Shown here: positions 12,762-25,802 of the stretch, one piece after another
Layout of the letters: each line of letters opens with the position of its first letter
Numbering within the stretch: position 1 is the first letter of the stretch
Assembly: GCA_034766995.1 (NCBI GenBank)
Contig: CM068315.1
Location: 45,936,662 to 46,000,661 of the forward strand
Source: Acanthacorydalis orientalis
Lineage: Eukaryota; Arthropoda; Insecta; Megaloptera; Corydalidae
Length of the DNA stretch: 64,000 bases
Direction: 5' to 3'
Position numbers and translations under genes: made by a program
Notes under the pieces: model-generated
The model's database searches: none
Seen by the model: only the letters and a program-made list of their open reading frames with translations
Told to the model about the DNA's origin: nothing

Positions 12762-13097
12762 GAACAAGAAATGTTCATATTTATTTACAAGTTGAACTAT
12801 TTAATAAAATAAAAAAGTATATTAAATTTTTATATCTGGCAATATATTACATGAAATGTGAATAAATTTGTATGGAGGGTATATATAAATATTTTTAATA
12901 TTAACAAATAATAAAATCACTTGCTACAAATTATACTGTAATATAATTTTTTACATTCATTTGCACTTCAGTGCAAAGAAATAAAAAATATACTTCATTA
13001 TTTTTAATCTAGTTTTAATATTTGTAGTGGATGTATTCATTGGCCACTTTTTTCAGTAGATTATGTAAAATATGTTTTATAAATTATATAGACATTC

Positions 13098-13141
<44 letters not shown>

Positions 13142-14011
13142 ACATAAATAATTAGCATTTTCTAATTAACAACACATTATTTGCTTTGATATTTGCATTT
13201 TTAATAATGAATAAAGTATATTTATAATAAAATTTCTTATATATATATATACGCACAAACATATGACTCTTTATTGTCATATATTGTGAATTTATAGAAA
13301 ATATTGATTTTTATGTTTTTAAACGGAACAAAGGAAATGATGTTTGTATACTTTTTTAATAAACAAAAAATTATTACATTTGGTATCAAATTATTTTTGT
13401 ATAAAAGTATTAATTGTGAATAATAATACAGTATTAACATTTTTATGGTCAAGTATTAAATCATATTTTTATATTACTCGTATATAATATGTACAATTAA
13501 GAAATACCCAAAATGTTACAATCAGAAATAAGAAAGAAATTAATTTAATAGAATTTTTTTATTCTTCAATAAATATTTGGATACGTTCATTAATATTGAT
13601 TTATAATTATATTTGAAAAATATACAACTTAATATATATATTATTTTTATACATATTAAGATATAAAAAAAATCAATATCAAAAAAAATTGGGTACTGAA
13701 TAAAACTATAGTTGGATGTAAAAAAGCGTTTGTTTCCAGTTACAAAAAATTAAAGATTAGAGAGATTGAAGAGAGTATTTGCTGTTTATCTGTGTTCTTT
13801 TCTTCTAAGAAAAATATTTATTTTCTGAACACATATATATATATATATATGTATATGTATATATATATATGTGTGTGTGTGTATTTTGCTGTTTATTTTT
13901 AAATATAAAATTAATGATACTTTGCAATAGGCATCCGCAAGATTAAATAACATAATTCAAAAACTCCCCTAGTGTAATGCATCTTTAGAATATCTTATTA
14001 AACCACATACT

Positions 14012-14013
<2 letters not shown>

Positions 14014-14064
<51 letters not shown>
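14014..14064. repeat. (TA)n microsatellite
   Basis: 51 bp of uninterrupted TA alternation. Confidence 0.97.
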
Positions 14065-14065
<1 letters not shown>

Positions 14066-14797
14066 CCGCCACCATTTACTGGCAGTGATAAATGATCATT
14101 AGAAATATCCTAGTTGGTTTCTTCTGCATATGATGAGGAACGGTAAATAGTATCTTTAAAATGTAAAGAATTGCCTACCGCTCTTCATAATCTCACCATT
14201 AGAAATCATTATTCGTACCTTTTATATTACGAAAATTCTGCACATAGCAACGACCGGAAGTTGTTATTATTGCGTGAATCGATCTATACTTTAATCCTAT
14301 GATAAATGAATCGTCGATAAAAATTTCTATAAATGAATTTTGTTTCGATTTGAATAAAATTCGCTGGAGAGAAAATTTGTTTTGTGACGAAGCGTGTTCA
14401 CTGTGACTTGCAATGTAAACATATTGTTAAGACAACCTTTTCGATGTTATAGCATGTCACAAAGAGGTTTTATATTATCTTTTCTCTGCTGTAGGTATTT
14501 TTATTTCCTATTAGATTATGTTATGATGTCATATTGTGTTTAACGTAAGATTACTGACTATATGTACTTTTTGGATGTCTCATCGTGCGTTTGAAAGCGC
14601 TTAATTAATTACTTTATGTGGATTATAAACAAAATATTGTATTTATTCAACTTGTTTGTGTGGATTATTGCATGTTTTAAAATTTCTTGAGAACGACAAA
14701 CGTTTAAAAATGATAATTCATTATTGAGAAACAGCACAATATAATTTTAAATTTATGAAAGTTTGTATTCATATTTACAGGTCAATTTATTAAAAGA

Positions 14798-14806
14798 TAC
14801 ACACAT

Positions 14807-14851
<45 letters not shown>

Positions 14852-14880
14852 TATATGTGTGTATATATATATATATATAT
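14798..14880. repeat. Duplicated palindromic motif within a TA tract
   Basis: The near-palindrome tacacacattatatgtgtgt occurs at 14798 and again at 14843, and each copy runs into TA alternation. It probably arose by slippage or unequal exchange between TA arms. The structure could extrude as a cruciform. Confidence 0.85.
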
Positions 14881-15189
14881 AAAGATTAAATTTCATGAGG
14901 ATAACGTTTTGTTTACGTGTGAATGTAGAGATATAAATAAAACAATTTAGTCGGTAATTGTCTTCTTTAAGTGAAAATATTTTTAACGTTTATAGACACA
15001 TACAAACAAAATAATTGACTATTTCATCGCATATTGCACACGAACATGAATTTAAAAATAAAGTCATTTCCTATTTCACACGAAATTGCGTTAAGCCGTA
15101 ATAGAAATACATCACGAAATATAAATTAATCTTGATATATCAGAAGATAATCAAAATAGTCGATTATTATCGGTAAAAAAAAGTGAAGA

Positions 15190-15310
15190 ATATGACCTTG
15201 TGGGCGCCTGCGGCAGACAGCGCACGTTTCCTGAACCAAGTCTCGCAACAGGTGCCGAACGTCGGCACCCACGTCAAATAGCATCGATCAAACAAAAAAA
15301 AAAAAAAAAT
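15190..15310 (+). other. GC-rich segment ending in an A-run
   Basis: About 100 bp of GC-rich sequence is followed by a run of 16 A (15294-15309), suggesting a short retrotransposed RNA copy or SINE-like fragment on the plus strand. Within it ggtgccgaacgtcggcacc (15251-15269) has perfect 8-nt inverted arms around a 3-nt loop. I do not recognise a tRNA, 7SL or 5S head. A minus-strand open frame covers it (15167-15403) but is made partly of poly-Phe from the A-run and has no known domain. Confidence 0.4.
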
Positions 15311-15399
15311 AAGAAAACGAAACAAAAAATCAAGAACGATACCGATCTCTCGCCACGTAAATGGCGTACGAAAAAAAAAGATTAGCATGGCATATTTTC

Positions 15400-15990
15400 G
15401 CATATGATGTGTGCAAAACCAAATGGGTCTTCATTCGAAATGTTAATCCATTGATTCATATGTAAAATTATTTATAGATTTATTCACATCGTTCATACAC
15501 TGATATAAATATACACAAACTTATATATAAGGATGGATATATGTGTGTGTGTTATTAATATATTTATTTTTAAACTTTTCAAAAAGAATAAAATGAAGAA
15601 CAAACAGAATTACGTATTTGTATTATTTCAGAAATATTATAGTTTCCTCACAGAGCAACTGATGAACGTGAAAACATTTTCTACTGTTTCAATAAACATT
15701 GCGTGATGCTAGAGTGAATGTCAAACACAATTATAATTTTAAATTATTGCGTAATAGTTCTCTTCCCTATCAATAAGTTAATTTGAAGGTTGGCGGAGAT
15801 TTTGGATGAGAAATGTATCGAATTTAAAGTACAAATGCAGTCACATTGTAATCTGATGACGAATAAACGTTTGAAAACAAACAATAATGTATGTACAGAT
15901 CTAATATTACTGAAAAAGCTGAGAAGAATCGCAATACCTAAGATTTTTAAAATAGTATATACATAAAACTTATAATTTTGGCTTTCAATA
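15400..15990. other. Non-coding stretch
   Basis: Ordinary AT-rich sequence with nothing recognised. Confidence 0.6.
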
Positions 15991-15999
15991 GAATTAATA

Positions 16000-16970
16000 T
16001 TTATTTAACCATATCATTTTATCATATTTTAGTATGTTTTAATAAATAAAATAATACATCAAAATACTATTTACCTTCTGAAGCCGGGCGTGGATCTAAG
16101 AATCCATTGATGTTTTCCAAACAGACTATGGTCTCAGAGCACTATCTTTTGGATGATATATTTAAAGGTCACTAATCTCTTTCTAATGAAACTAAATTTA
16201 TAACTTTTTCTTTTATTAAAATAAAATGACGGTCGTCCAAAACTCAGAAAATCTCGGTTTTTTCATTTGAAAACCATAAAAATTGTGAACTTGAGAATTG
16301 GGTCGAATAATATTTTTTTTCTAAAAGTTCATCATTCGAAGAAAGCGTATAAAAATTTCGACACACTATGTTCTTCACGTGAATTGTAAAAAAAATTAAA
16401 TTCTGTGTGCAGCGATATTTTTTGATTCATTGATAAGGCAGTTTTTTCTTGTCAAAAAATGATTGGTAACAGCTAAACAACACTAATTCTATCTTAAAAA
16501 TTCATGTTTTGCATTTTCTGGAGAGAATACCCTCAGATCACATGTTCAACGAGCACAGTGTGTAATTTGTAAAGCGAATTGAAAAGATCGACGTCCAGGT
16601 ACAAGATATAACCTATGTGAAACCGTTTAGTGCACACTAGATTGTTTGAAAATTTTTCACACAACAGTAATGGTATTTCTGCAAATTTTCAATTGTAATC
16701 AATTTTTCCGTTTGCAATTATATGTTTCCAATCAAGAGATTTATATTTCCTTAAATATTATCAACAATTTTCCACGATATATCAGATAGATGTGAATTTT
16801 CTAATGGATAATCTGAATTAACATATTTCTTCTTATAACCGACAAATTTGTAATTTTTATTTTGTTTACGATAAAAGAATGTCCAATTAATTGAAAAATG
16901 TTTGTTAAAAAATTTAGTACCCTTTTCCCCTCCCCGGCTCTAAAGGAGTAATTATTTATAAATAAGTTAT
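16000..16970 (+). mobile_element. Decayed piggyBac-derived repeat, copy 1
   Basis: This roughly 950-bp segment aligns in inverted orientation with about 38410-39190 over most of its length. Shared landmarks include gccgggcgtggatct, tggtctcagagcactatct, cacgatatatcagatagatg and ttttattttgtttac. A piggyBac C-terminal cysteine motif lies inside (16550-16660), which identifies the family. Boundaries are estimated from where similarity to the other copy fades; intact TTAA-flanked termini were not found. Confidence 0.75.
16505..16666 (+). pseudogene. piggyBac transposase C-terminal zinc-finger remnant
   Basis: Frame beginning with R at 16550 gives R-A-Q-C-V-I-C (cysteines at 16559 and 16568), then R-Y-N-L-C, then C-T-L-D-C-L-K-I-F-H (histidine at 16658-16660). 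This matches the cysteine-rich C-terminal domain of piggyBac transposases (CxxC ... YxC ... LCxxxCFxxYH). Two in-frame stops, a TGA after the CxxC and a TAG before the last cysteine pair, show it is dead. No catalytic DDD domain is recognisable upstream. Confidence 0.75.
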
Positions 16971-18082
16971 ATTCTGACCTAGAATATTATCAGAATTTTA
17001 AATATTATTATTGATACTTTTAGATCTAAAAGTATAGAATCTATACTCATCTAGAATTATACTAATTCTTAGATCTTTTTCAATTGAATTTATGTATGTA
17101 TACTGATATTCTATTTATTAAAATTAATTTTACTGGCCTGAAATAGATGGAGTTGATAATTAAATCTGACATATTTATAGTTCTAGCAATGAGGTTAAAT
17201 TCACTTCTACAAATAAACTTTTCACCAATCGTATAAACCATAAAAAATTTTCTTATCAAAAATGTTCAAAAAATAATTATTGATTCTTTTTGATTGTGGA
17301 CTATGCGGATGGTGATTTCACCATCCCCAGAGTTATAAAAAATATGATCTACTTAGAAATTGGAGATTTTTCTATATATTAGCGCCCTAATATAAAATTC
17401 TCATCAAAATTTACATGAGCAGAAATTAAAATGTCCAATAATCATTGACCATAACAAAATTGGTATGGTTTGTGTAATAGATAAAAAATGTTATAAAATC
17501 TGAACATTCCAATTGAAATAATATAGGAAAATCTCATATAAATTTATTTTATTGGCTAGATTAATATAAAACTGGAAGAAAAAATTCAAGGAGTTTAATA
17601 TTATTTATTACTTTAAAATTTTGAGATTATTATGAATATAACATAAAGAAATGCGATGTTAAAAATTGTAAAAACGGTGAAATTATAAACTTTAGTCACT
17701 ATCAGTCGTTTATAGTATAACATTATAAAACAAACTTTTGAGTATTCGTACTTTTAATTTTAGTATTATAAATTTTAATAAAAAAGATAAATTTAATCTT
17801 TTTCGTGAAACATATTAATTAATATTGTATTTATCAAAAAAATAAAGTTCTCAAAATATTGAACAATAAAGAAGAATAACTATAGACACACATTTTTCTC
17901 AAATGAAATAATTTGCAAATAAAATATTGGTTTAGTTTTAACTGGCATTCTCTTTTAACATTTTGTGAATAACTAATGGCTACATTTTGGAGTTTATGTA
18001 TTTTATTCGCTATTTTTTACACGTATGATAAATGAATTTATTTCTATTATATTTTTTTAAACAGGATATAGATAAAATGGCG

Positions 18083-18129
<47 letters not shown>

Positions 18130-18170
18130 CATTAATTTGCTAAAATTTACGATTATTGAAGTGATTCACA

Positions 18171-18206
<36 letters not shown>

Positions 18207-18369
18207 GAGTGTGTATGTGTATTTATTAATGTGTTTGCTTGTAAAAACAATTCAATGGCCATGAAACGATTCACAAATAAATTAAGTCCAAACAAATATA
18301 TATATATATATATATATACATATATGTACATATATTCATTTTTTTTTAATCTGTCGTTAGCGATATTTA

Positions 18370-18600
18370 AATGTAATTAAGTGTGTTATTTAGTCTGATC
18401 TTTTGCATGCACCTTAAACGAAAGAGAGACACGTCAAATCATTAGATCCGTAATTGCTTTCACGGATACAATAAACAATTCACAACATTGTAAACAACAG
18501 AAGAAACGGATGTATGTAGTTCACGCTGTTAACACGATGTAATTATTCATTTCACTTTCGCGGCCGTGAACCGTGAATCATTCAGTATTTATAATTATTA
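18370..18600. other. GC-richer, microsatellite-free pocket
   Basis: A segment with normal sequence complexity, including tttcgcggccgtgaaccgtg near 18557-18576, in AT-rich surroundings. No coding signal was found; a regulatory role is only a guess. Confidence 0.35.
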
Positions 18601-20151
18601 TTGATGTGCCTACATTAAGTGTACTATATGGATCGACAATATATTTATGTACGAAATAATATTAGTTTGGTTATAGGTACAAGTATATACATGTAAATCT
18701 GGATACATTCATATCAACACACACACACAGACAGATAATGCTACAAGTTTTTAACACACACGTACATCTTTGAATAAAACGTAGGTGTACGATTTTTATC
18801 TTCTTAAATACTTATAGACATTTATATTTCAAGATCGTTAATTTTTTTACTATTTTGCAATCGATCTTTGCATCGCTTTTGTGTGCAATCATTTGTTTAT
18901 TTTAAGACAAAAATGATTGGCCTTCAATTGATAGATGACTTTAGAAATCGTGAAGTTTCTTATTAAGTATACATACATATACGCACACACATACATTTAT
19001 ATATATATATATATGCCAAAAAAATGAATTTATTAACTTTTATATATTAAAAGAGCACGTTTAACTGAAGTATCAGAAATAAGTACTGAGTAATTTTTCT
19101 TATGATGAATAAAAAACTGCATCTCAATTAGAATTTTTAATAAAATTAATAGAACTCAAGAGAACAAATAAAACAGAACTTAGTTCGCAACTTTGGGATC
19201 CCTATTTAAACAATTAGATGAATAATCGTTTAAAATGGATTTAAAAATAAATGTGAGCATTACTAAAATTCCATAAAAATATAATTTCGTAGATATGTTA
19301 AAGGTTATGTTTAACAACAATATATAATTAAATGTGTTTAATTATATTTTTTAATGTTTAATTTTTTTCTTTTCCCTATAAGAGTTTTTTTTGCTTAAAT
19401 TGAATTGAAAAGATATTTTATTCAATATCTGCTTTTATTTGTCTATATAATTATTAGCACCAGTTTTTTTAAATGTATTATTATTTTAATAATGTAACTT
19501 GCTTTTCAAATAATATTTTTACACGTTTAATGAATTTAAACGCATTAATTGTAATATATAGTTAATTTTGAAGCACATTTATTATAAGGGAATTCTAGAA
19601 AATTAACGAAATTTTGTTTGAAGATATTTATTTGTGAACGTAAAGTGAAATACATCAAGTATTTTTTCAAATGATATTGATTTATGGAAATATTTCCTTT
19701 AATTTATATATGTAACAGCATAAAATTGAAAATACGGTAAAATATGCTAAATACTTTCTTAATAATGTGAATTATACACGTGGATAATAAGAAATTTATT
19801 ATCAATGTTTAAACTAATGTAGAATGAATATTTTTATACTTAACTGTGTCAAAAACTTGAGACGAAAATTGAAATTAATATAATAATCGTTTACGATCAA
19901 TTCAATGATTACATGCTAATAAAATAATATAAATATATGCTAAATGTTTGGTAATAGTATACTTTTATGGTAAGTTATAGTACATTTTTATTTTTGTTAA
20001 TAGTATTCATGAAAAAATCATTAAAATCTATTTAGTTCAAAGCAATACCTAAGTCCAATTAATATTTATACTTATTGTAATTATTATTTATACTCATCAC
20101 ATATTATTTTGGTTAATAATAAAATCCAATTGAAATGATCATACAGTGCAC

Positions 20152-20190
20152 ATATATATATATATATATATATATAAGTATATATGTATG

Positions 20191-20226
<36 letters not shown>
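20152..20226. repeat. (TA)n microsatellite, interrupted
   Basis: Two TA runs separated by a TATG-type unit stretch. Confidence 0.95.
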
Positions 20227-20227
<1 letters not shown>

Positions 20228-20653
20228 GGACGATACAAATAAGAAATAAGGAAAATTAGATGCAAATAGAGTTTTATAAAATGTTTAAAATTTATTTTTT
20301 AAATTATTTAAAAAATATATTTTAAAATATATTTACTAAAAATGTTAGTATATTTAAAATTTTTTCATAAATAAATGGTAAATACTTACGGAATATTCAC
20401 AAAAATAGATAGTGAACATAATGTATTTCTTACATTTCTCTTCCCATTAATCCTCTTAAGCTCGCAAGACGAATCCACCCTTGATGTGTACACTTAATAA
20501 ATTAAATAATAATTGTCTGTATAAGAATTTAGTTCGCAACAATATCAAACAAGATTTTTATATATTCTAGACTTGATGTTTTTATAGTATTCTTTTTCAA
20601 AATTACTTTTATTTTCATTGCGAATACTTTATAGATTATGTACTTATATATAA

Positions 20654-20655
<2 letters not shown>

Positions 20656-20696
<41 letters not shown>

Positions 20697-20740
20697 GAGA
20701 GAGAGAGAGAAAGAGAGATAGGCAGAGAGAGGAGAGTATA
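20656..20740. repeat. Compound (TA)n(GA)n microsatellite
   Basis: A TA run continues into a GA-rich run (to about 20738), the same order as at 3488-3538 and 23242-23312. Confidence 0.95.
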
Positions 20741-21102
20741 TATATATTTGTATGTGTATATATTAAATTTTGAAGTATTATCAACACGTCGATTAAAAGT
20801 TACCACATTTTAAAAATGTAATAGCTTTTTGACAACATATGATTAACGAACACATCACTAAACTGAATTTATTTTAATTATAATAGACAGAATAATAAAT
20901 AAATTAATCAGATAAAGTTCATATATGATCACTGAATTCTTTAAACGATTCATTTTCAGGTGATTCATTATCGTCGGTGATGATATAACGGGGGCGTTAG
21001 AAGATTGACGCGTCCTTGATAAATTTTAAAACATTTTGCACGATTTAGTTTACAGTTCACTAATGGTGGTATTGTTTATACACGAACTATCATTTTATAT
21101 AC

Positions 21103-21168
<66 letters not shown>
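21103..21168. repeat. (TA)n microsatellite
   Basis: About 66 bp of uninterrupted AT alternation, among the longest in the first third of the window. A further pair of tracts follows at 21238-21301. Confidence 0.97.
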
Positions 21169-21171
<3 letters not shown>

Positions 21172-21234
21172 TCATATTTTAATAAGCAATAAGATTACAA
21201 AACTTTTTAATAATTGTTCACAATCACACACACA

Positions 21235-21276
<42 letters not shown>

Positions 21277-21309
21277 ATATTTATATATATATATATATAT
21301 TTATATAAA

Positions 21310-21628
21310 TATTTAATTATACACAATTTAAAAAAATGTACAAATTCCATTCTAACGTGAAGAAAATTAAAATGAGTTGTATCTTTGTTTAACAATCCAA
21401 GGTTAGATAAAGAATTTCCACATGCAGTTACTAAAGAGTTATATGTCCTTATGCAAAACACTGATTTGATAAAATATATCTTAAATATAACTACAAAATA
21501 AATAATAGTCAAATATAAATATAAATGTAATTAAGTAAAATTACAAGAGATAAAAATCGAATTTCATTTATACTTCGAAAAATCAATTGTACATAAAGTT
21601 AAAAATACCTTTATTTAATTTAAATAAC

Positions 21629-21668
<40 letters not shown>

Positions 21669-23190
21669 TGTAAAGTTGTTTTTAAAAATCAAAATATATA
21701 TTTTTTATAAAAAAGATAATTTAAAATTTTAATCTGTTAGCTATTAGTAATCTTTAATAATTTTGTATAATTAGAAGATTACTTAAATTACAAAAATAAT
21801 ATATTTTTTAAGGTACAAAATATCTTAACAAATAATTTTTGAAATATTAATTTTCAATTTTAAACCATTTAAATACATTAAAAAGAATTATAATTTTCAT
21901 TTAACATTAAAAAATAAAATCGAACAAGAATTCGAAATGGATTTGTTTAAAATTATTTTTTGTAAATATTTTTTTCCTACATGAAAGAAAACAACTGAAA
22001 TATAAAAATAGTATTAATATTTCACAAATAGTAATTTAAAAATATTAAAGTAGTTTAATGTCGCAAATACAACAGTTTTATTGAAAAAATAATGAATAAA
22101 TTTATGTAATATAAAACATTTTAACAACAATCGAGTTGATGTAAATGTAAATTGTCTCTAATATACACTTTTACATTAGTTATCTCATTACTTAAACCGA
22201 ACACTATCTTATATCAAAATTTGTAATTAGCTCATGATTTGTATTTTTACATTCTGATGTTGGCAGCTTGTAATGTGTTGTTTTTATTGCAAAAATCATG
22301 TTGTGTATCTATGTACATATACGTATCTGTGCCTGTTTTTTTTCAATACATGTTATACTTAAAGGAAAAACAATTCTCACGACGTGAATCTCAAGTCAAA
22401 TATCAATTCAACCAAATGGAATAATCGTTTTTTCACCTTAGGTGTTCATGTAGAATGTTTTAAGAACATTTTAATTGATTTATAGCTACAGTATCCTTGT
22501 CTGTGGAGGTTTCTGTATGTATATATATATATATATATATCGTATTTTTTATTCAAATGTAAGATATCGATTTAAATTTAGCACATTATTTGTGTTAGCT
22601 TTTTAATTATTAATGTTTGCTCCTAATTGCAAATGTTTGTAGTAATAATAAAGATCAATTAACCTTTTCAGTTCGATACTATACAAAAGAATTGAATTAC
22701 ATGCTTTTGTTAATCGTGTTGAATAAATGTTAACGAATATCTCTTTTTTTGGTTGATAATTCCTATTAAACATGTGATGTTTTATGTTTCTTTTTTATGA
22801 TTTAGTTGTTGATGTGGATTTATTTAAGTGGAAAATTAATGTCTTTTTGTTAAAAACATTTTACTACTATATTTATTAGTAAAGTAAATTATTACGCATT
22901 TGAAAGAGCTAAGATTAAAAACAATCTTCGATAATGGATTTCATTAGAACAGTTCCCGCTATGCTTTTTGAAAATGAATTAGAGAAGTGGATATGTAAAT
23001 AGAAAAGACTAAGAAAAAATTATTAAATGAAGATGATACAGAATGAACACTTTTTTTATGTTTTTAATGTTTTTCCAAAATGTGTAAAATATATTCTCTA
23101 GTTTGTTAAAAATAAATAATAGTTTCATTGCGGATATGTAAAACTTAGTTCTTATGTTTTAATATGAGATGTAGTCTCGAATTGCATGAT
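21310..23190. other. AT-rich non-coding stretch
   Basis: No gene recognised. TA tracts lie at 21631-21665 and 22517-22540. The plus open frame at 22239-22424 has no recognisable domain, signal peptide or nearby splice pair. Confidence 0.65.
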
Positions 23191-23191
23191 T

Positions 23192-23238
23192 TCGATTTAT
23201 ACGGTACATTTGGAGAACCCACCTACCGTATAAATCGA
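23192..23238. repeat. Perfect 15-bp inverted repeat hairpin
   Basis: tcgatttatacggta (23192-23206) is exactly complementary to taccgtataaatcga (23224-23238), with a 17-nt loop that is GC-richer than the surroundings. A long TA/GA microsatellite starts 4 bp downstream. It may be a solo terminus or a small foldback element; it has no T-run typical of a terminator. Confidence 0.85.
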
Positions 23239-23240
23239 GG

Positions 23241-23241
<1 letters not shown>

Positions 23242-23303
<62 letters not shown>

Positions 23304-23312
23304 AGAGAGAGA
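23242..23312. repeat. Compound (TA)n(GA)n microsatellite
   Basis: About 59 bp of TA alternation followed by a short GA run. Confidence 0.97.
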
Positions 23313-23314
23313 AT

Positions 23315-24498
23315 TTTGATGTAAACATTAAAATAATAACATTTTTAAAATGTAATTATTTTTTTTTAAATTCAGAATTTATTTAGTTCTGTAATGCATT
23401 CATTATAAATTCTATAAAATATTTACATTCATTAAATATTATACAAAGAAAATATTCAGTAAATTAACTAAATTTCAGCCATAATTTTTGTGAAAAATGT
23501 TTTAATTTCACAATAGTTCTCTTAATATATTTCAACACTCTCGTTTTATCTCTCTCTATACGTATATATAAAGAGAGAGAGGCATATATATATATATATA
23601 ATTTAAACATGTATATATATATACTAAATGGGAGTATAAAGTAAATTATCGGGAGCTTTAGCGAAAAAATTGAAACTGAGTGGACGCGCACGCGGTGCGT
23701 CAATTTAATCTCAAAGCGCATCTTGCACATCTCGCATTTCATGATAATTACACAGCGCTAAACGCTCACACGCGGCGTGTATATCAGAGATGCTGAGCTC
23801 GTATCTTTAACCGAAGCGTATAATATTGGCAAGGACTCTGTATTTTGTTTCAAATACCCCTTTTTTAATAATTGGATAATACTCAATTTTTTTAATTAGG
23901 TTATCGTTTAATTATTTCAAAACCCAGAATAAAAATGAAGATGATAAATTTCAAATTATACAGTTATATTACACATTAATGTAATAAAAGTCAAATAAAG
24001 CTTTTTAAAAGTTTTAAATAATTATATTTTAAATAATGGCTATTTTATAATACTATTGAAAAAATATATTTTTACTTATTTATAGAAACGCTTACCTCGT
24101 AAAAGGCTTTTTATTTTTAGAAACGTTAATCTTTTTTTATTAATAAATTGCATATTAAACAAGAAACTTTTAATAAAAAGACTTACGAGGATTTGTAATA
24201 AAAATATTCATCGTAAGTGATTATTATCCTCATGGAAATTTGTCTAAATGTTTACTGTACGTTCGATGAATAATTAAGATTGAATAAACATTTTAAAAAA
24301 AGTAAGAAAAATTATTATATAAAAAGTGTCATAAAAACAAAGACACATTTAATAAAATAGAATAAAATTATTGTGATTAATTATTATTTTTTATATATTA
24401 AAATTTATTAAAAGGAATAATAAAATTCTGTTCAAAAAATGAATATATATATATATTATATGTAGATGAGTTGAATTTTTTATTTATGCAAAAAAACC

Positions 24499-24529
<31 letters not shown>

Positions 24530-24765
24530 GATATATATATATATATATATATATATAATGATTCATTATATTATAATTATATGTTTAAGAGAAGAATAGA
24601 TTCGATGCATTTAATATGGCAGATAAGTGTAGAAATATTACTTGAAAGATTTGTAATTTGATCGAAACACCTATTTACACCTATCATTAATATAATAGAT
24701 TTAAAATAAAACATGTAGTAGGTTTTAGCTGAAATATTTCATCAAACTTTACAAGATCTCAACCC
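23315..24765. other. Non-coding stretch
   Basis: AT-rich apart from a less AT-rich patch at about 23640-23830 with CpG-containing words (gtggacgcgcacgcggtgcg). The minus open frame at 23464-23742 includes TA-repeat codons and shows no domain. TA tracts lie at 23585-23600 and 24502-24556. Confidence 0.55.
24502..24556. repeat. (TA)n microsatellite, one interruption
   Basis: TA alternation broken once by AGAT. Confidence 0.95.
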
Positions 24766-24769
24766 ACAC

Positions 24770-24834
24770 GACAGTCAGATACACCTAAACTCAGTTATAT
24801 TCTCACTGATTTGTGTTGAATACATCTGACTGTC
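24770..24834. ncRNA. miRNA-precursor-like foldback (candidate)
   Basis: gacagtcagat (24770-24780) pairs perfectly with atctgactgtc (24824-24834). Continuing inward, ACAC (24781-24784) can pair with GTGT (24813-24816), AAA with TTT and TCAGT (24791-24795) with ACTGA (24805-24809), leaving a 9-nt loop. That is about 23 pairs with small asymmetric bulges in 65 nt. The 7-nt bulge is larger than usual in a miRNA duplex, I do not recognise the arm as a known miRNA, and either strand could be the transcript. Confidence 0.3.
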
Positions 24835-24839
24835 TTGAT

Positions 24840-25795
24840 AGCTTTCATAATATGCATGAAAATAATTACTAGTGTAAATTGTAACGTATAGGTGCAGATG
24901 GTATATCATATCCTAAAGATTTTTCAGGATTGCTGGATAATATTTAACGGTCTCGTATTAAATCCACCTATATTATATTTTGATACCTGACTCTTTTACT
25001 TATATGAAATGAGACACGCCCTCTCTGTATAAGTAAACTGCTTATTACACTTTAACCCGTAAAATTCACATGTTTCATTCATTCGCGTAAGAATTTCATC
25101 ATTTTTTACGACTATCCTTTGTAAAATATGAAAGATAAAGTTATTATAACTGTTGAGTGAAAAATATTTATTAAGATGCACTATATACACATAAAATCAC
25201 ATATATATATATATATATATATATGTATATTTATATATATATAATATATTGAAAAAAATTGAACGAGCTCAAAAATCTATTAAATTCATTGATAATTATA
25301 TTAAAAAAAATTTTCTAAAATTTCTTAGTTATATTTTTAGTGTAATTTATTGTAATTTTAAATATACGGTTGTGTATATATTAATACAAAATCCTTTTTA
25401 CAAATGGCTTTAGATTTAGTTCTTGGTAATGTTATAGAATAAGAAATCTGCATACGAATGTTCAAAAATGTATAACAAATATTTATTATATACTATCATG
25501 TTACCAATATTTATGGACATCAAACAAATATCAATAGACACTAAATAAAAGACGAGAAGTCAAAACTTACGAACAGTCTGTTATACTCACATCTTTCATG
25601 AAAGCTCACAAAAAATATGTATATAGGTATTCCCTTCTATGCAGAGCACACACCTAATAAATACTTTTAACTTCTTTCACTCGAGTAACCCATGTCTATG
25701 GGATGTTAAGACAGTTATCGTGTAAACTTTACGTACATAAATTATTTATGTATAAATATATTAACAAAAGCGAGGGGATATGTATGGAATAAAAT
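24840..25795. other. Non-coding stretch
   Basis: AT-rich, with a TA tract at 25200-25244. The minus open frame at 24996-25190 shows no recognisable domain. Confidence 0.6.
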
Positions 25796-25802
25796 TTGCT
25801 AC

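Larger units (their letters stand above)
12010..15180. other. AT-rich non-coding stretch
   Basis: No gene recognised. TA tracts lie at 12066-12081, 12723-12758, 13102-13137, 13833-13880, 14014-14064 and 14817-14880. The segment 14065-14700 is less repetitive and somewhat less AT-rich. Confidence 0.65.
16980..21100. other. AT-rich non-coding stretch
   Basis: No gene recognised. TA tracts lie at 18094-18127, 18174-18204, 18296-18330, 19000-19014, 20152-20226 and 20656-20692. A GC-richer pocket is annotated at 18370-18600. Open frames at 18032-18331 are TA-repeat artefacts on both strands. Confidence 0.65.

Noticed and set aside
15167..15403. Minus open frame over the GC-rich A-tailed segment
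   Set aside because: Much of it is poly-Phe from the A-run read backwards, and the rest matches no known domain.
23464..23742. Minus open frame beginning with a Cys-rich stretch
   Set aside because: Only two closely spaced Cys residues at the start, then basic and TA-repeat codons; no domain.
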